Of a stretch of 64,000 nucleotides of DNA, positions 34,495 to 44,537 are shown piece by piece. Position 1 is the stretch's first letter. Each line of letters opens with the position of its first letter. The notes beneath the pieces were generated by a model that was not told the DNA's origin, searched no databases, and was given only the letters and a program-made list of their open reading frames with translations. Made by a program: the position numbers and the translations under genes. The DNA is from Halodesulfovibrio aestuarii. Lineage in GTDB: Bacteria > Desulfobacterota > Desulfovibrionia > Desulfovibrionales > Desulfovibrionaceae. The stretch lies in assembly GCF_050571805.1 (NCBI RefSeq), contig NZ_CP192219.1. The stretch is one strand, 5' to 3'.

Positions 34495-36117
34495 TTAGCT
34501 TCTCTTGGTCAAACCGTACTTACGCAACTTGTACTGAAGCGTACGTCTGCTGATGCCAAGGGCGTCTGCCGTACGTTCCCTGTGCCCGCCGTTGGCGTTA
34601 AGCGCTTCAATAAGCGCCTGCCGCTCTGCATCATCAAGAGTTTTCGGACGCGAAATACTGCGGTTATCGTTCTGCGGAGGCATCGGCTGCTGCCCGTTAT
34701 ACCCTTGCTGGCCACTATAAGCTGCTTGATTATTATAGCCGCTATGGCTGCTGAAGTCGGTTCGGGTAAAATCTGTAGGAGCAAAATCTGGCTGCATACC
34801 CCCGTTCTGTCTACCCGTCTGAACTGTTTTCTGATCAGAAAACTCTACACTCGACGGCACGTGAAAATTAGATTGTCCATAGCCTTGCGATGCATCCTGC
34901 TGTACAAACTGCGGCTGCATTGCAGGCGTAGGCTTTGGCGGGTTAGTAAATAATGGCGGCAGGGAGTCCACATTAAGAATCTCTGAACGTGAAAGAATAA
35001 GCGCACGTTCAAGCACATTTTCAAGTTCGCGCACGTTCCCCGGCCATGAGTGGGTTGTGAGCTTCTGCATGAAATCAGGACTTACGCCGCGCACACTTTT
35101 GCGGTTCTTGCGCCCGAGCTTATCAAGAAGACGGCTGACGAGTACTGGAAGGTCATCAAAACGTTCGCGCAATGGCGGCGAAATAAGCTCCAGCACGTTA
35201 AGGCGGAAATATAAATCTTCGCGGAACTCGCCTTTCGCAACGGCTTCGCGGAGATTACGGTTTGTTGCCGCAATAATGCGTACATCAACTTCAATTGGCT
35301 TAACCGCACCAAGCGGCTCCACCACACGCTCTTGCAGGGCACGAAGGAGCTTTGCTTGCAGCTCAATCGGCATTTCACCGATCTCATCAAGAAAGAGTGT
35401 GCCCCCTTTGGCAAGCTGGAACCGACCCGGCTTGTCTTTGACTGCTCCGGTAAAGGCTCCACGTACGTACCCGAACAGTTCACTTTCAAGCAAGTTTCCC
35501 GGTAAGGCGGCGCAGTTTACTTTAACCATCGGGAATGCAGAACGGTTGCTGCTTTCGTGTAAAGCTTCTGCGATAAGCTCTTTACCGGTACCGGACTCAC
35601 CCATGACAAGCACGGTTGCTTCTGTCGGGCCGACCTGACGGATAAGCTCGAGCATATCCAGCATGGCATCACACCCGCCGATGATTTTTTCGGAAGGATC
35701 GTTACCGATAAATTTTTTGCGTAGATTGTCGTTTTCTGCGAGTAGCCTGCCATGCGTATAGGCTTTTTCCAGCACGGCTATAAGCTCATCGTTGTCAGCA
35801 GGCTTACTGAGGTAATCAAAAGCACCGCGCTTCATAGCTTCAACCGCAGAACCGACAGTGCCGAAAGCGGTGAGCATAATAACAGGCAGATGAGGGTACT
35901 TTTCCTGAATAATCGCGAGCGTCTCGCTTCCGTCGATACCTGTCATCCGCATATCCAAAAGAACAACGTTAACGTTATGTGATGCAAGATGCTCAATGCC
36001 GGCCTCACCGGAGCTTGCCTCCGCAACGCTCCAGCCTGCATCTTCTACAACAGCCCGCACCATCATACGCAACGCAGGTTCATCATCTATAACTAACAGT
36101 CGTTTATTATAAGACAT
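34495..36117 (-). CDS. Sigma-54-dependent response regulator (NtrC family)
   Basis: ATG at 36117 is chosen because GAGGG precedes it; the frame extends to 36186 without one. The 540-residue product has a receiver domain (acceptor Asp 55, 'VLLDMRM'), an AAA+ domain with 'GESGTGKE' (Walker A), 'GAFTGA' (sigma-54 contact) and 'FLDEIGEM', then an unusual Gln/Asn/Tyr/Gly-rich linker (about 415-500). A Fis-type helix-turn-helix ends it ('RTADALGISRRTLQYKLRKYGL'). It overlaps the kinase gene by 11 bases, so it is the kinase's partner and drives sigma-54 promoters. Confidence 0.94.
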   Translation of the reverse strand: MSYNKRLLVIDDEPALRMMVRAVVEDAGWSVAEASSGEAGIEHLASHNVNVVLLDMRMTGIDGSETLAIIQEKYPHLPVIMLTAFGTVGSAVEAMKRGAFDYLSKPADNDELIAVLEKAYTHGRLLAENDNLRKKFIGNDPSEKIIGGCDAMLDMLELIRQVGPTEATVLVMGESGTGKELIAEALHESSNRSAFPMVKVNCAALPGNLLESELFGYVRGAFTGAVKDKPGRFQLAKGGTLFLDEIGEMPIELQAKLLRALQERVVEPLGAVKPIEVDVRIIAATNRNLREAVAKGEFREDLYFRLNVLELISPPLRERFDDLPVLVSRLLDKLGRKNRKSVRGVSPDFMQKLTTHSWPGNVRELENVLERALILSRSEILNVDSLPPLFTNPPKPTPAMQPQFVQQDASQGYGQSNFHVPSSVEFSDQKTVQTGRQNGGMQPDFAPTDFTRTDFSSHSGYNNQAAYSGQQGYNGQQPMPPQNDNRSISRPKTLDDAERQALIEALNANGGHRERTADALGISRRTLQYKLRKYGLTKRS

Positions 36118-37807
36118 AGTTTCCCTCATCTTCCACGTCGGGGAAAAAGAGTGCAATGGTGCATCCGCGACCGGCACTGGATTCAATCAATACCTTTCCT
36201 TCATGCTCCATCATAGTTTTGTTAACTAGCGCAAGTCCAAGGCCAGTGCCTTTTGATTTGGTAGTAAAGAACGGTTCCAGCGCCTGATCTATCTGCTGTT
36301 TCTCCATACCGGGGCCGTTATCCCTAACAAAAATCCAGACTCCGTCTTCGCCATATGCTGAGGCAATATGAATCTGCTTTTTGTCAATTCCTGCAGACTC
36401 AAGTGCATCCAGACTATTGAGCATCAGGTTGATCAACGTCTGTTTAAGCAAATCAGCATCTGCCTGCACATAGGATGACTCAAGGCTGACATCCAGCTGT
36501 ACTTCTTTGCCTTCCAGATCAAGCTGCAGCAAGTTGCTGATTCCTTCTGCAAGTTCAACCAGATCCACCTCTTCCTTTTGCACAGCACGCGGGCGGGAAA
36601 GGTACAACAAATCTGTAATTACACGGTTAAGTCTGTCAGCTTCGCTAATCATAGTCCGTGCGTAAGTTTCATCTGGTTCCTTGCCTTTGAACTTCTTAGC
36701 AAAATATTGAGCAAACCCTCGTAACGCACTAAGCGGGTTACGAATTTCATGTGCCATGCCTGCAGCAATGGCACCGAGTGCTGCCATCTTTTCAGCATCC
36801 TGAAGACTTTTTTCAAGTTCGCGGAACCGTGTCCTGTCACGGACTAATACGAGACGCGATCCAGCCTCTTTATGCTCTTTGAGCGGTACGGATAAAATTT
36901 CGAGATGCGTCCCTTGAACAGTTACCTGTTCCCAGTCAGCTTTGGAGTCTTCCGGTAACTTTTTGAGGCAGTTTGCCAAATCTTCCGGCAATGCAGAGAC
37001 GGACAGCCCGGCAAGCCCGCTGCCCTTAGCCTTGAACACTTCATGTGCAGCAGGGTTTGCAGCACGAATAACATTGTCAGGACTTACGATCAGAAGCCCG
37101 TCCGGCAGGTTATCCAGCAATCGAGCCTGAAAACGTTCAAGCTGCAACGCCTTGCCCGCAAGTTCACGGCGTTTAAGCAGCCCCATGGCAAGTGCCCATG
37201 TAAAAATTGCAGCGATAAGAATATACGCCGCCTGAAACATCGCGTTCTGCTTAAAACCTTTGTACACAGCGAAGTGTTTGGTCATATCAAGACCAACCAC
37301 CAGAAACGTATCTTTACGCGGAGCATCCGGCTCCAAGGGCGAAGCATCCAGTCCCTGACTATGCTTGGCATACACAAACACGCGGTGCTGACCAAACTGT
37401 GCGATACCATCCCATGTGCCAGTCTGCACCATGGTTGGAATAGCCTGTTGTGGAAAAAGAATGGTGCTGGAAGCACCGCCTTCAAGAGAAGAAAGAATTT
37501 GCCCGCCCTTTTCATCCAACAGACCCACAAACATAACTTCACCGCTTCGCTGCAATTCACGAAAGAACTTTGCAGTGCTTGGCAACCCCGCCACTTGTCC
37601 ATTCTGTGTAAGAATACCTGTACGGAGCGAGATATCTACAGACTGAAGTACAGAGCGCGCAGTAAGTTTAAGGTGCTGTAAACGTGCTTCCTCCTGCTGC
37701 CGCAGGGTTTGTCCTGTTGAAACAATGAGCGAAAGTCCAATTGTAACAAGGGTAACAATTGCGATAATAATCGTGCTTCGTTCTTTACTTAAATCTGCAA
37801 TTTCCAT
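36107..37807 (-). CDS. Membrane sensor histidine kinase (ZraS/NtrB-like)
   Basis: The 566-residue protein has a first span (about 12-30), a periplasmic sensor of about 150 residues, and a second span (about 190-210). A PAS domain follows (about 225-330, 'LLDNLPDGLLIVSPDNVI'), then HisKA with His 353 ('MAHEIRNPLSAL') and a catalytic domain ('LMLNSLDAL', 'DNGPGM', 'GTGLGLAL'). It phosphorylates the NtrC-type regulator encoded just downstream (11-base overlap). The signal is unknown; the architecture matches envelope or metal-stress sensors. Confidence 0.92.
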   Translation of the reverse strand: MEIADLSKERSTIIIAIVTLVTIGLSLIVSTGQTLRQQEEARLQHLKLTARSVLQSVDISLRTGILTQNGQVAGLPSTAKFFRELQRSGEVMFVGLLDEKGGQILSSLEGGASSTILFPQQAIPTMVQTGTWDGIAQFGQHRVFVYAKHSQGLDASPLEPDAPRKDTFLVVGLDMTKHFAVYKGFKQNAMFQAAYILIAAIFTWALAMGLLKRRELAGKALQLERFQARLLDNLPDGLLIVSPDNVIRAANPAAHEVFKAKGSGLAGLSVSALPEDLANCLKKLPEDSKADWEQVTVQGTHLEILSVPLKEHKEAGSRLVLVRDRTRFRELEKSLQDAEKMAALGAIAAGMAHEIRNPLSALRGFAQYFAKKFKGKEPDETYARTMISEADRLNRVITDLLYLSRPRAVQKEEVDLVELAEGISNLLQLDLEGKEVQLDVSLESSYVQADADLLKQTLINLMLNSLDALESAGIDKKQIHIASAYGEDGVWIFVRDNGPGMEKQQIDQALEPFFTTKSKGTGLGLALVNKTMMEHEGKVLIESSAGRGCTIALFFPDVEDEGNYVL

Positions 37808-37964
37808 GTATATCCTAATCTCATCAAATTGATGAAAAGCAGCGTAATCAATTTATATATTGGCTATTCCACCGATGATATATGAAAAAGTCATGCCAAA
37901 GTGAATTTTTCTGCACATCAGCAGTCATTCCTGCAAGTTATTACACATATAGCGTATAAAAAAA

Positions 37965-37991
37965 GGTCTTCAACCGTAAGGGTTGAAGACC
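37965..37991 (-). terminator. Intrinsic terminator of the AsmA gene
   Basis: GGTCTTCAACC/GGTTGAAGACC stem with a short loop followed by T7 when read on the minus strand. Confidence 0.85.
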
Positions 37992-38057
37992 AATGTGCAT
38001 TTTTTCTCACGCTTGCACAAGTTTTTTGTGCAATTTATTGCACTATTCAAACTGCAC

Positions 38058-41000
38058 TTATCTGAGGGACGGAAGTAAATCCACAGCCCTGAACGGAATG
38101 AGCACGGCATCTTTTAAGATAGAGAATACGCCGCCACCAATCTTGCCGAACGTGCGCGGAACTACGCTTAACCCATCCACAGTGACTTTAGGATCATCCC
38201 AGCTGCCGACAATGGTTACCGGCACCGTCGGGATGCGGGCGTAGGTTACGTTTACTTTATAATCAATCTTCCTGTCCGGCAGATCAATTTTACCGCCACC
38301 GCGCATATCCACGAACGGAGAAGTTACAGCAGTATTATCGCTGCTCATAATTCCCTGCTTAATATCACCGTCACTTATAGCAGAGGCAAAGGTAGTTTTT
38401 TCCACCTCGCCTTTTTTGTTCTTACTGAACCCGAAGAAACCGTCTTTAACAGAAATACCCCAAATGCCATCAAGACTGGCAAGGATATCATAGCTGGAAG
38501 CAAGCTGGCCGGTTGCCTCTATATACCCTGTTCCAAGCCCGCCAAGGTAATCATCGCCTGCAGCGCCTTTTGACGCCAGCGCCAAATCTACACCGTTGAC
38601 ATTGGCAACAAGACGGCTTTCCAACTTATCCTTTAATACACCCTTAAATTCGCCGGAGAACGTGCCGTTGTACAACTTTGCTTCCAGCGGCCCTACTTGT
38701 ATTTCTCCACCACCAATGACGATCGGTGTAACCAGTTCCTGTGCATCAACAGGATCCAGCCGCACAGAAGCTATCTTCAGACTGCCTTTAACATCCACTT
38801 CCTTCAGCCATTCCAGCTTCCATGGTTTTTTATTAAAAATCTTTGCACGTACATCCACATCTTCCGGCGGGAAGTAGCGCGTAAGCATAATATCACCAAG
38901 CTCTGCGTCTGCACGGACAGTTGGAACCGCGCCGTTCAAATTTACCAGAACAGAACCTTTAAGCGCGGAATCATCCACGTACCCTACAACATTGTAAAGA
39001 GCATAGCGCCCTTTACGCAGATCAAATTCCCCACGCAGACTTGCACGGCTGAACGCCGTGTTATCGCGAGGCTGCCAGCGCAATAAATTAAGAGAAGTCA
39101 GCAACGGGTGCAGATCAAACTCATCCCCCACAAAGCTGCCCTTAATTTCCGGCGCAGAAATGAACTGTTTGCCGTCACCCTGCACTTTAAAACTCTGGCT
39201 ATCAAACGTAAACAGACCATCGCGAATAGACAGGTCTTCTGTTTCCATATTGTATGTGCATTTGCTCACCAGATGCGCTGTTAGAGGAACAGCCTTGGTG
39301 TTCACATTCATTGTGCCTTTCCAAGTCATGTCCAGATCGATATTTTCACCACGCACAGGCAGTACCCGCTTGGCGCTCATAACAATCGGCCCTTTAATCT
39401 TGGTCAGATACGAGTCGTCGGAATCCTTTTTATCAAACAGAACAGATAGATCCCAATTGTAAAGCAAGTCATTTCCGGCTTTGTCCGGCTCTTTCATTAA
39501 ACTTTTGCCGGACAGGTCAATTTTCAGTTCATCAAAAAAGTTCTGACTGGATGCCAAAGTGCCGTCCGGCTGCTTTGTGGCTAACGATTTTACGTACCCG
39601 TTTTTAAAGACAGCATTTATTTTGCCGCCAAGCCCTGCAACCAGACCAAATACTGTATGAGCCTTTGCCCGCACATCCGCAGTGCCATTAGCAATGCCGG
39701 TAATTACAGAATCACCGGTAAGAATACGGCTGATTTCTGTTGTTTCTACATTGGTAATAGTTGCCTGCAAACGTAAATCGTCCGCAATTGTCATTACAGA
39801 ATCCACGCTGCCGCCATACGCTTTCCCTATCTTATATGAAGTAAGCGTATCAAGATTCGGTGCAGGCCAGCACCGGAATGCAAGATCATTAATGGCAAAA
39901 CCATAGGCCGTTGCCCGCTTTGCACCAACGCGGATATCGTATCCTACGGAAAGCTCATCAGTTGCCTCGTCAGTTGCCTCGTCACCAGCTTTAGCCGGAG
40001 CTTTTGCTTCCTGTACAGGTTCATCGTCGGTATACCGGAAAATAGGCGGTGCATCGTCCGAAGGTTTCGGAAGCACGTCCGGCGGAGTCATGCTGATTTC
40101 CGGAAAAATTCTATTCACATCAATGTCTTCACCAGCGACATCAATAAACACAACCGGATTAGAAAAATCTTTCACACCGCCAACGCCCTCTAACGGCATG
40201 CCCAGCACTTCAGCTTTCAAACTGTCAGACCACACATGATCTTTGGTCATTTCAATGGCAATAACACCGTCGATACTATCGAGCGCATGGTTAAGGCTGG
40301 TTGGCAGGTTTTCTGTAAATCCAAACCAGTACGGAAGGCTGAAATCCTGCACAATGGCTTGTCCGGCCAGCTTCCAGTCAGAATTGCTGATATCTGTCAT
40401 CGTTCCGTCAAAAGTCAGTTTGCCCTTGGCAACTTCTGCCTTAACTTCTGAGAAACGTAACTCGCGTTCAGGCCAGTTAAGGGAACACACTACGCTTATT
40501 GCAGTCGGAACGTTACGTCCTTCCAGTTCAACATCGCCTTTCCAGTCTACACTGCCGTGCACTTCTTCCGCGGTAAGTTTTTCAGAATTGAAATCACTTT
40601 CACCCATCAACTGCAGGTGCCCGTGCGCGGGCACAACAGTACCTTCAATGTCACAGGAAAGATCAAAAAGTGTCTTTTTATCAAAATCTATTTGAAGGTT
40701 CACACCTGTCGCCGCAACAAACTTTTTGCCGCTGTCCGTCTCGTGTTCCCATACAATGCGGCCGCGCTGAATATCGATGCCCTGCAAATCAAACCCACCG
40801 GCCATCTTGCCCAGAGAAAACTCAATATCAACGTTGGCGACGTCAGGTTTTGTATCTTTTTGTTTCAGAAGTTGGTCAGAAAGCGTTACGTCCAAATCCT
40901 GCAACCTAAGGTAATTTATAAAAACTTTTCCACCGAGTAAGGTAGGGATATCGACGCGGGACTGAACTCCACCAACAGTAAGAAAGGCTTTTTCTGTTTC

Positions 41001-41258
41001 AGGATCAACTACCTGTACGTCCGAGACCTTAATTGCCAACGGCACAATAGAAAGATGCAAGTCACCGTTAATATGCCAATTAAAGCCTGTCGCCTCTGTC
41101 AGATTCCGTTCAATCAGTTCAGGGAAATTGGAGGACTGTATATACCATCCCGCATACACAAAAAGACCACCGAGACATACGGCTAACGAAAGAAGAAAAT
41201 AAAGTACAATACGTATTACTGGACGCACTATTAACCTCAATACAAAAATATGGTTCAA
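38058..41258 (-). CDS. AsmA family protein
   Basis: The 1066-residue product has one N-terminal membrane anchor (about 12-35) and an AsmA N-terminal domain ('NLTEATGFNWHINGDLHLSIVPLAIKVSDVQV'-type pattern with repeated short beta strands). A long beta-rich middle follows, then an AsmA C-terminal domain near the end. The end reads 'VTIVGSWDDPKVTVDGLSVVP', the motif that closes many AsmA/TamB-like bridges. Family members span the periplasm and move phospholipids or support outer-membrane assembly. A Glu/Pro/Asp-rich insert lies at about 395-435. It is a single-gene unit. Confidence 0.88.
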   Translation of the reverse strand: MNHIFVLRLIVRPVIRIVLYFLLSLAVCLGGLFVYAGWYIQSSNFPELIERNLTEATGFNWHINGDLHLSIVPLAIKVSDVQVVDPETEKAFLTVGGVQSRVDIPTLLGGKVFINYLRLQDLDVTLSDQLLKQKDTKPDVANVDIEFSLGKMAGGFDLQGIDIQRGRIVWEHETDSGKKFVAATGVNLQIDFDKKTLFDLSCDIEGTVVPAHGHLQLMGESDFNSEKLTAEEVHGSVDWKGDVELEGRNVPTAISVVCSLNWPERELRFSEVKAEVAKGKLTFDGTMTDISNSDWKLAGQAIVQDFSLPYWFGFTENLPTSLNHALDSIDGVIAIEMTKDHVWSDSLKAEVLGMPLEGVGGVKDFSNPVVFIDVAGEDIDVNRIFPEISMTPPDVLPKPSDDAPPIFRYTDDEPVQEAKAPAKAGDEATDEATDELSVGYDIRVGAKRATAYGFAINDLAFRCWPAPNLDTLTSYKIGKAYGGSVDSVMTIADDLRLQATITNVETTEISRILTGDSVITGIANGTADVRAKAHTVFGLVAGLGGKINAVFKNGYVKSLATKQPDGTLASSQNFFDELKIDLSGKSLMKEPDKAGNDLLYNWDLSVLFDKKDSDDSYLTKIKGPIVMSAKRVLPVRGENIDLDMTWKGTMNVNTKAVPLTAHLVSKCTYNMETEDLSIRDGLFTFDSQSFKVQGDGKQFISAPEIKGSFVGDEFDLHPLLTSLNLLRWQPRDNTAFSRASLRGEFDLRKGRYALYNVVGYVDDSALKGSVLVNLNGAVPTVRADAELGDIMLTRYFPPEDVDVRAKIFNKKPWKLEWLKEVDVKGSLKIASVRLDPVDAQELVTPIVIGGGEIQVGPLEAKLYNGTFSGEFKGVLKDKLESRLVANVNGVDLALASKGAAGDDYLGGLGTGYIEATGQLASSYDILASLDGIWGISVKDGFFGFSKNKKGEVEKTTFASAISDGDIKQGIMSSDNTAVTSPFVDMRGGGKIDLPDRKIDYKVNVTYARIPTVPVTIVGSWDDPKVTVDGLSVVPRTFGKIGGGVFSILKDAVLIPFRAVDLLPSLR

Positions 41259-41436
41259 TGCTTTTCAATATGACATTTTACTATACACAGACCATAAAGA
41301 AAACATGTGCCGGACAAATGGCAAAAGAAATACCTTTTACCGCCTCCCAAGGCTTGCATACAATAAAACGGCTAATCTAACCGCAGTATTAATAAAAATG
41401 AACACAGAAATGTATTTCTAAATAATTACAGAGGGC

Positions 41437-41465
41437 TTGAAAACTACGTTCTCTACCCTTATAAG
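41437..41465 (+). promoter_or_regulatory. Sigma-70-like promoter of the hydroxyacid dehydrogenase
   Basis: TTGAAA (41437-41442) and TATAAG (41460-41465) with a 17-base spacer, about 30 bases before the start codon. Confidence 0.65.
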
Positions 41466-41493
41466 GGATACTAACATAATGGAGTAACGAACA

Positions 41494-42465
41494 ATGAAAA
41501 CAGTAATTCTTGACGGTCAAACACTAAATCCCGGTGATAACCCGTGGGCTCCAATAGAAGGTATTCATCCCGTTACGGTTTACGAAAAAACGCAAGATGA
41601 AGACATTATTCCGCGCAGTAAAGAAGCAGATATTTTACTTACAAACAAGACTCCGCTTACAAGAGAAACACTCAAACAGCTGCCGAATCTCAAATATATT
41701 GGAGTACTCGCCACAGGCTACGACGTAGTCGATATAAAAGCCGCTGCTGAACTCGGTATTCCTGTAACGAACACCCCCGGCTATGCAAACAATGCAGTGC
41801 CGGAGCACGTCTTCGCGCTTATCTTCGAGTGTTATCGACAAATAAGCTTACATTCCGAGCAAGTAAAGCAAGGAGAATGGGGGAAAAACGGCCAATTCTG
41901 CTTCTGGAACACTCCACAGCGAGAACTCGGCGGTAAAACCCTTGGTATCATTGGCTTCGGAAATACAGGCAACAATGTTGCGCGCATCGCAAATGCGTTC
42001 GGCATGAACATCCTTGCCTACGCCCCACGCCCTAAGCCACTGCCAGAATACGACAATTTTTCTTTCGCAGAGCTCAACGAAGTTCTTGAAAAGTCAGACA
42101 TCATCACCCTGCACTGCCCGCTCACGGCAGATACAAAGCACATTATCAACGAGCAGTCTCTTGCACTCATGAAGCACGACGCAGTGCTCATCAATACTGC
42201 CCGCGGCCCGCTTATTGATGAAGCAGCGGTAGCAAAGGCTCTCAACGAAGGCACACTCGGCGGGCTCGCCGTAGATGTCGTAAGTGATGAGCCAATAGCA
42301 AAAGATCACCCGTTCCTTTCAACGCCTAACACATTCATAACCCCGCACCTCGCATGGGCTACAATTGAAGCCCGTAAGGCGCTGATGCAAATCGCCGCCG
42401 ACAACATCACAGCTTTCCTCAACGGAACTCCACAAAACGTTGTGAACGGTGTTACTGGCAAGTAA
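41494..42465 (+). CDS. D-2-hydroxyacid dehydrogenase (glycerate dehydrogenase-like)
   Basis: The 323-residue NAD-dependent enzyme reduces 2-oxoacids such as hydroxypyruvate, or oxidises D-glycerate. 'IGFGNTGNNVARI' is the Rossmann loop. The catalytic residues are Arg in 'INTARGPLIDE', Glu in 'DVVSDEP' and His in 'ITPHLAW'. Its closest relatives by pattern are glycerate dehydrogenases of the HprA type, where hydroxypyruvate is the main substrate. GGAG stands before the ATG. It has its own promoter and a bidirectional terminator. Confidence 0.9.
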   Translation: MKTVILDGQTLNPGDNPWAPIEGIHPVTVYEKTQDEDIIPRSKEADILLTNKTPLTRETLKQLPNLKYIGVLATGYDVVDIKAAAELGIPVTNTPGYANNAVPEHVFALIFECYRQISLHSEQVKQGEWGKNGQFCFWNTPQRELGGKTLGIIGFGNTGNNVARIANAFGMNILAYAPRPKPLPEYDNFSFAELNEVLEKSDIITLHCPLTADTKHIINEQSLALMKHDAVLINTARGPLIDEAAVAKALNEGTLGGLAVDVVSDEPIAKDHPFLSTPNTFITPHLAWATIEARKALMQIAADNITAFLNGTPQNVVNGVTGK

Positions 42466-42579
42466 CGCTGCAACGGTTATTCTCTCAGGAGATGATAGCG
42501 GCTTACGAACGTTAAGGAATCATTGTTTTTATCCAAACTGAACTACTATATATTTCAGTTTACTTGCTGGAGAACAAAA

Positions 42580-42612
42580 AAAGACCTGATTCACAATGTG
42601 TATCAGGTCTTT
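42580..42612. terminator. Intrinsic terminator, bidirectional
   Basis: AAGACCTGAT/ATCAGGTCTT stem with A7 on the left and TTTAATTT on the right; ends the dehydrogenase gene (plus) and thiC (minus). Confidence 0.85.
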
Positions 42613-42624
42613 TAATTTGCGAGA

Positions 42625-43914
42625 TTAGTTAGAACACTGAGGATCTTCTTCGATCATCTTGTACGCACAGAACTTGCCACACATGGCGCATTCGCGTTTA
42701 TCTTTATGTTCTTCTCTACGCTTTTCAACCATATCCGGATCGAGAGCGAGGGTTTTCATGCCTTCCCAATCGAGAGCTTTACGCGCACGGGAGATGCCCA
42801 GTTCGCGTTCTACAGCTGCCGGTCTGCCCATGCAGGCTTCAGCAGCCTGAGCTGCAATACGGGACGCCATAACACCTGCGTGAACATCTTCGACGCTTGG
42901 CAGGGTAAGGTGTTCCGCCGGAGTCAGGTAGCAAAGGAAGTCAACGCCAGCTTTAACAGCGATTGCTCCACCGATGGCACCTGCGATGTGGTCGTAGCCC
43001 GGGCTGCTGTCGATAACAAGCGGTCCGAGAACGTACAGCGGTGCGCCATGGGTGAGCTTTTTAATGCTGATAATCTGTGCTTCAACTTCGCTCAAAGGAA
43101 CGTGTCCCGGTCCTTCGATCATGCACTGAACGCCAGCTTCGAGGCCACGTTTAGCCAGCTGACCAAGTACCATAACTTCTTCCCACTGTGCTGCGTCACC
43201 GGCATCAGTGCCAGCACCAGGGCGAAGACCATCGCCGAGAGAAAGAGTTACGTTGTACTTGCGTGCAATCTCAAGAATACGATCGTATCCAGTAAGAAGC
43301 GGGTTTTCCTTGCCGTTTTTCAACATCCAACGAGCAAGGATGGAACCGCCACGGGAAACAATGCCCATGGTACGGCTACCGTCAGTAGCAAATTCAGCGC
43401 CGCGCATAGTCAAACCGCAGTGAACGGTCATGTAGTCTACGCCCTGCTTTGCCTGCTTTTCAATTTCTTCAAACAGTTCATCCGGCTGAATGTCAGCAGG
43501 ATCACGGTCACTATCAAGATATTTTTGTGCAACCGCGTACATTGGAACAGTGCCCAATGGAAGTCTGGTAGAAGAAAGCATCTTCTGTCTGATTTCATCA
43601 AGGTCACCACCGATGGATAAGTCCATCACGGTATCCGCACCAGCGTTAATGGCAGTTTGCAGCTTCACCATTTCGCACTGGAAATCGTTTTTCAACGGTG
43701 AGGTACCGATGTTGGCGTTAACTTTAACAGACGCCGGTTGACCGACCAGCGTCGGAATCACATCAGGGTGTTCAGGGTTACCGAGCAGTACCATTGTACC
43801 GTTCTCGAGAGCCTGTTTGATAACATCAGCTTCCAACCGCTCTTTTTTAACTAACTCATCAATATGTGCTTCAAACAACCCGGCAAGCGCCGCGTTCTGT
43901 GTCAAAATAGACAT
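42625..43914 (-). CDS. thiC: Phosphomethylpyrimidine synthase
   Basis: ATG at 43914 (AGGAAG upstream) gives 429 residues; the frame runs on to 44034 without a ribosome site. ThiC is a radical SAM enzyme that turns aminoimidazole ribotide into the pyrimidine of thiamine. The C-terminal cluster motif 'CAMCGKFCA' (C-x2-C-x4-C-type, unusual for the superfamily) is present, as are 'NANIGTSP', 'CGLTMRGAEF', 'GDGLRPGAG' and 'EGPGHVPL'. The length is short for ThiC, matching the anaerobe form without the N-terminal domain. No TPP riboswitch was recognised ahead of it; a strong hairpin lies there instead. Confidence 0.95.
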   Translation of the reverse strand: MSILTQNAALAGLFEAHIDELVKKERLEADVIKQALENGTMVLLGNPEHPDVIPTLVGQPASVKVNANIGTSPLKNDFQCEMVKLQTAINAGADTVMDLSIGGDLDEIRQKMLSSTRLPLGTVPMYAVAQKYLDSDRDPADIQPDELFEEIEKQAKQGVDYMTVHCGLTMRGAEFATDGSRTMGIVSRGGSILARWMLKNGKENPLLTGYDRILEIARKYNVTLSLGDGLRPGAGTDAGDAAQWEEVMVLGQLAKRGLEAGVQCMIEGPGHVPLSEVEAQIISIKKLTHGAPLYVLGPLVIDSSPGYDHIAGAIGGAIAVKAGVDFLCYLTPAEHLTLPSVEDVHAGVMASRIAAQAAEACMGRPAAVERELGISRARKALDWEGMKTLALDPDMVEKRREEHKDKRECAMCGKFCAYKMIEEDPQCSN

Positions 43915-44001
43915 GTTGTCACTTCCTAATGGGTACGTAGAAAGAGCTATGGAACAAACAACAACGGTGCGCATTACAAACGAATGTTGTATAATATGCA
44001 A

Positions 44002-44043
44002 GCGGCGCAGACGATTTTTATGTAAAAAAATCATCTACGCCGC
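44002..44043. other. Strong hairpin between thiC and its upstream neighbour
   Basis: Near-perfect arms of 18-20 bases (44002-44019 and 44024-44043, GCGGCG...CGCCGC) with a very short loop. On the minus strand it follows the stop of the gene at 44067 and precedes thiC. A/T pairs near the loop form T and A runs inside the stem. There is no T run after it, so simple termination is not obvious. Confidence 0.6.
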
Positions 44044-44066
44044 ATTACATTCTATTTCATATACTA

Positions 44067-44537
44067 CTACTGACCAGTAACGGCACGAAATTCTTCTCGA
44101 TATTGCTTCATGCTTTCAGCAGGGATACGGTTAAAGAGCACAAGAACCTCAGGCACGCCCATGGAACTGATATTCTTCTTTTTGTACGCTTCCGCCTTAG
44201 CAACATCTTCATTATTGATGAGCCCTTTCGTCAGCAGATACTCCACAAATGACATGTACTTATAGCGTTCTCTTTCGAGAATCCGTTCATTCTCTACCTG
44301 CCTGGACTCAGCAAGTGCCCGTTCCAGCAGCATATATTCTTTTGTATATTCAGCAATGCGCTCACTCAATAAACCTATTTCAGATTCATACGCACTTTTT
44401 CTCATTTCCATACTACTGTTTTCTGTTTCAAGTCTTGCAAGTATGTCACGCAATTCATTGTACTTTTTCAGCAAAGACAATAGAATCAGAATCAAGGTAA
44501 CACCACACGCAAGAACAATAAAAAACATAGATTCCAT
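44067..44537 (-). CDS. Membrane-anchored coiled-coil hypothetical protein
   Basis: ATG at 44537 is preferred because GGAG lies nine bases upstream; an ATG at 44552 is the alternative. The 156-residue product has one N-terminal span ('MFFIVLACGVTLILILLSLL') and a coiled coil (about 25-100) rich in Glu, Arg and Leu. It ends in a small helical domain ('VEYLLTKGLINNEDVAKAEAYKKK' pattern, like the short helices of type II secretion GspE-like N-termini). Function unknown. It lies just upstream of thiC on the same strand. Confidence 0.6.
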   Translation of the reverse strand: MESMFFIVLACGVTLILILLSLLKKYNELRDILARLETENSSMEMRKSAYESEIGLLSERIAEYTKEYMLLERALAESRQVENERILERERYKYMSFVEYLLTKGLINNEDVAKAEAYKKKNISSMGVPEVLVLFNRIPAESMKQYREEFRAVTGQ

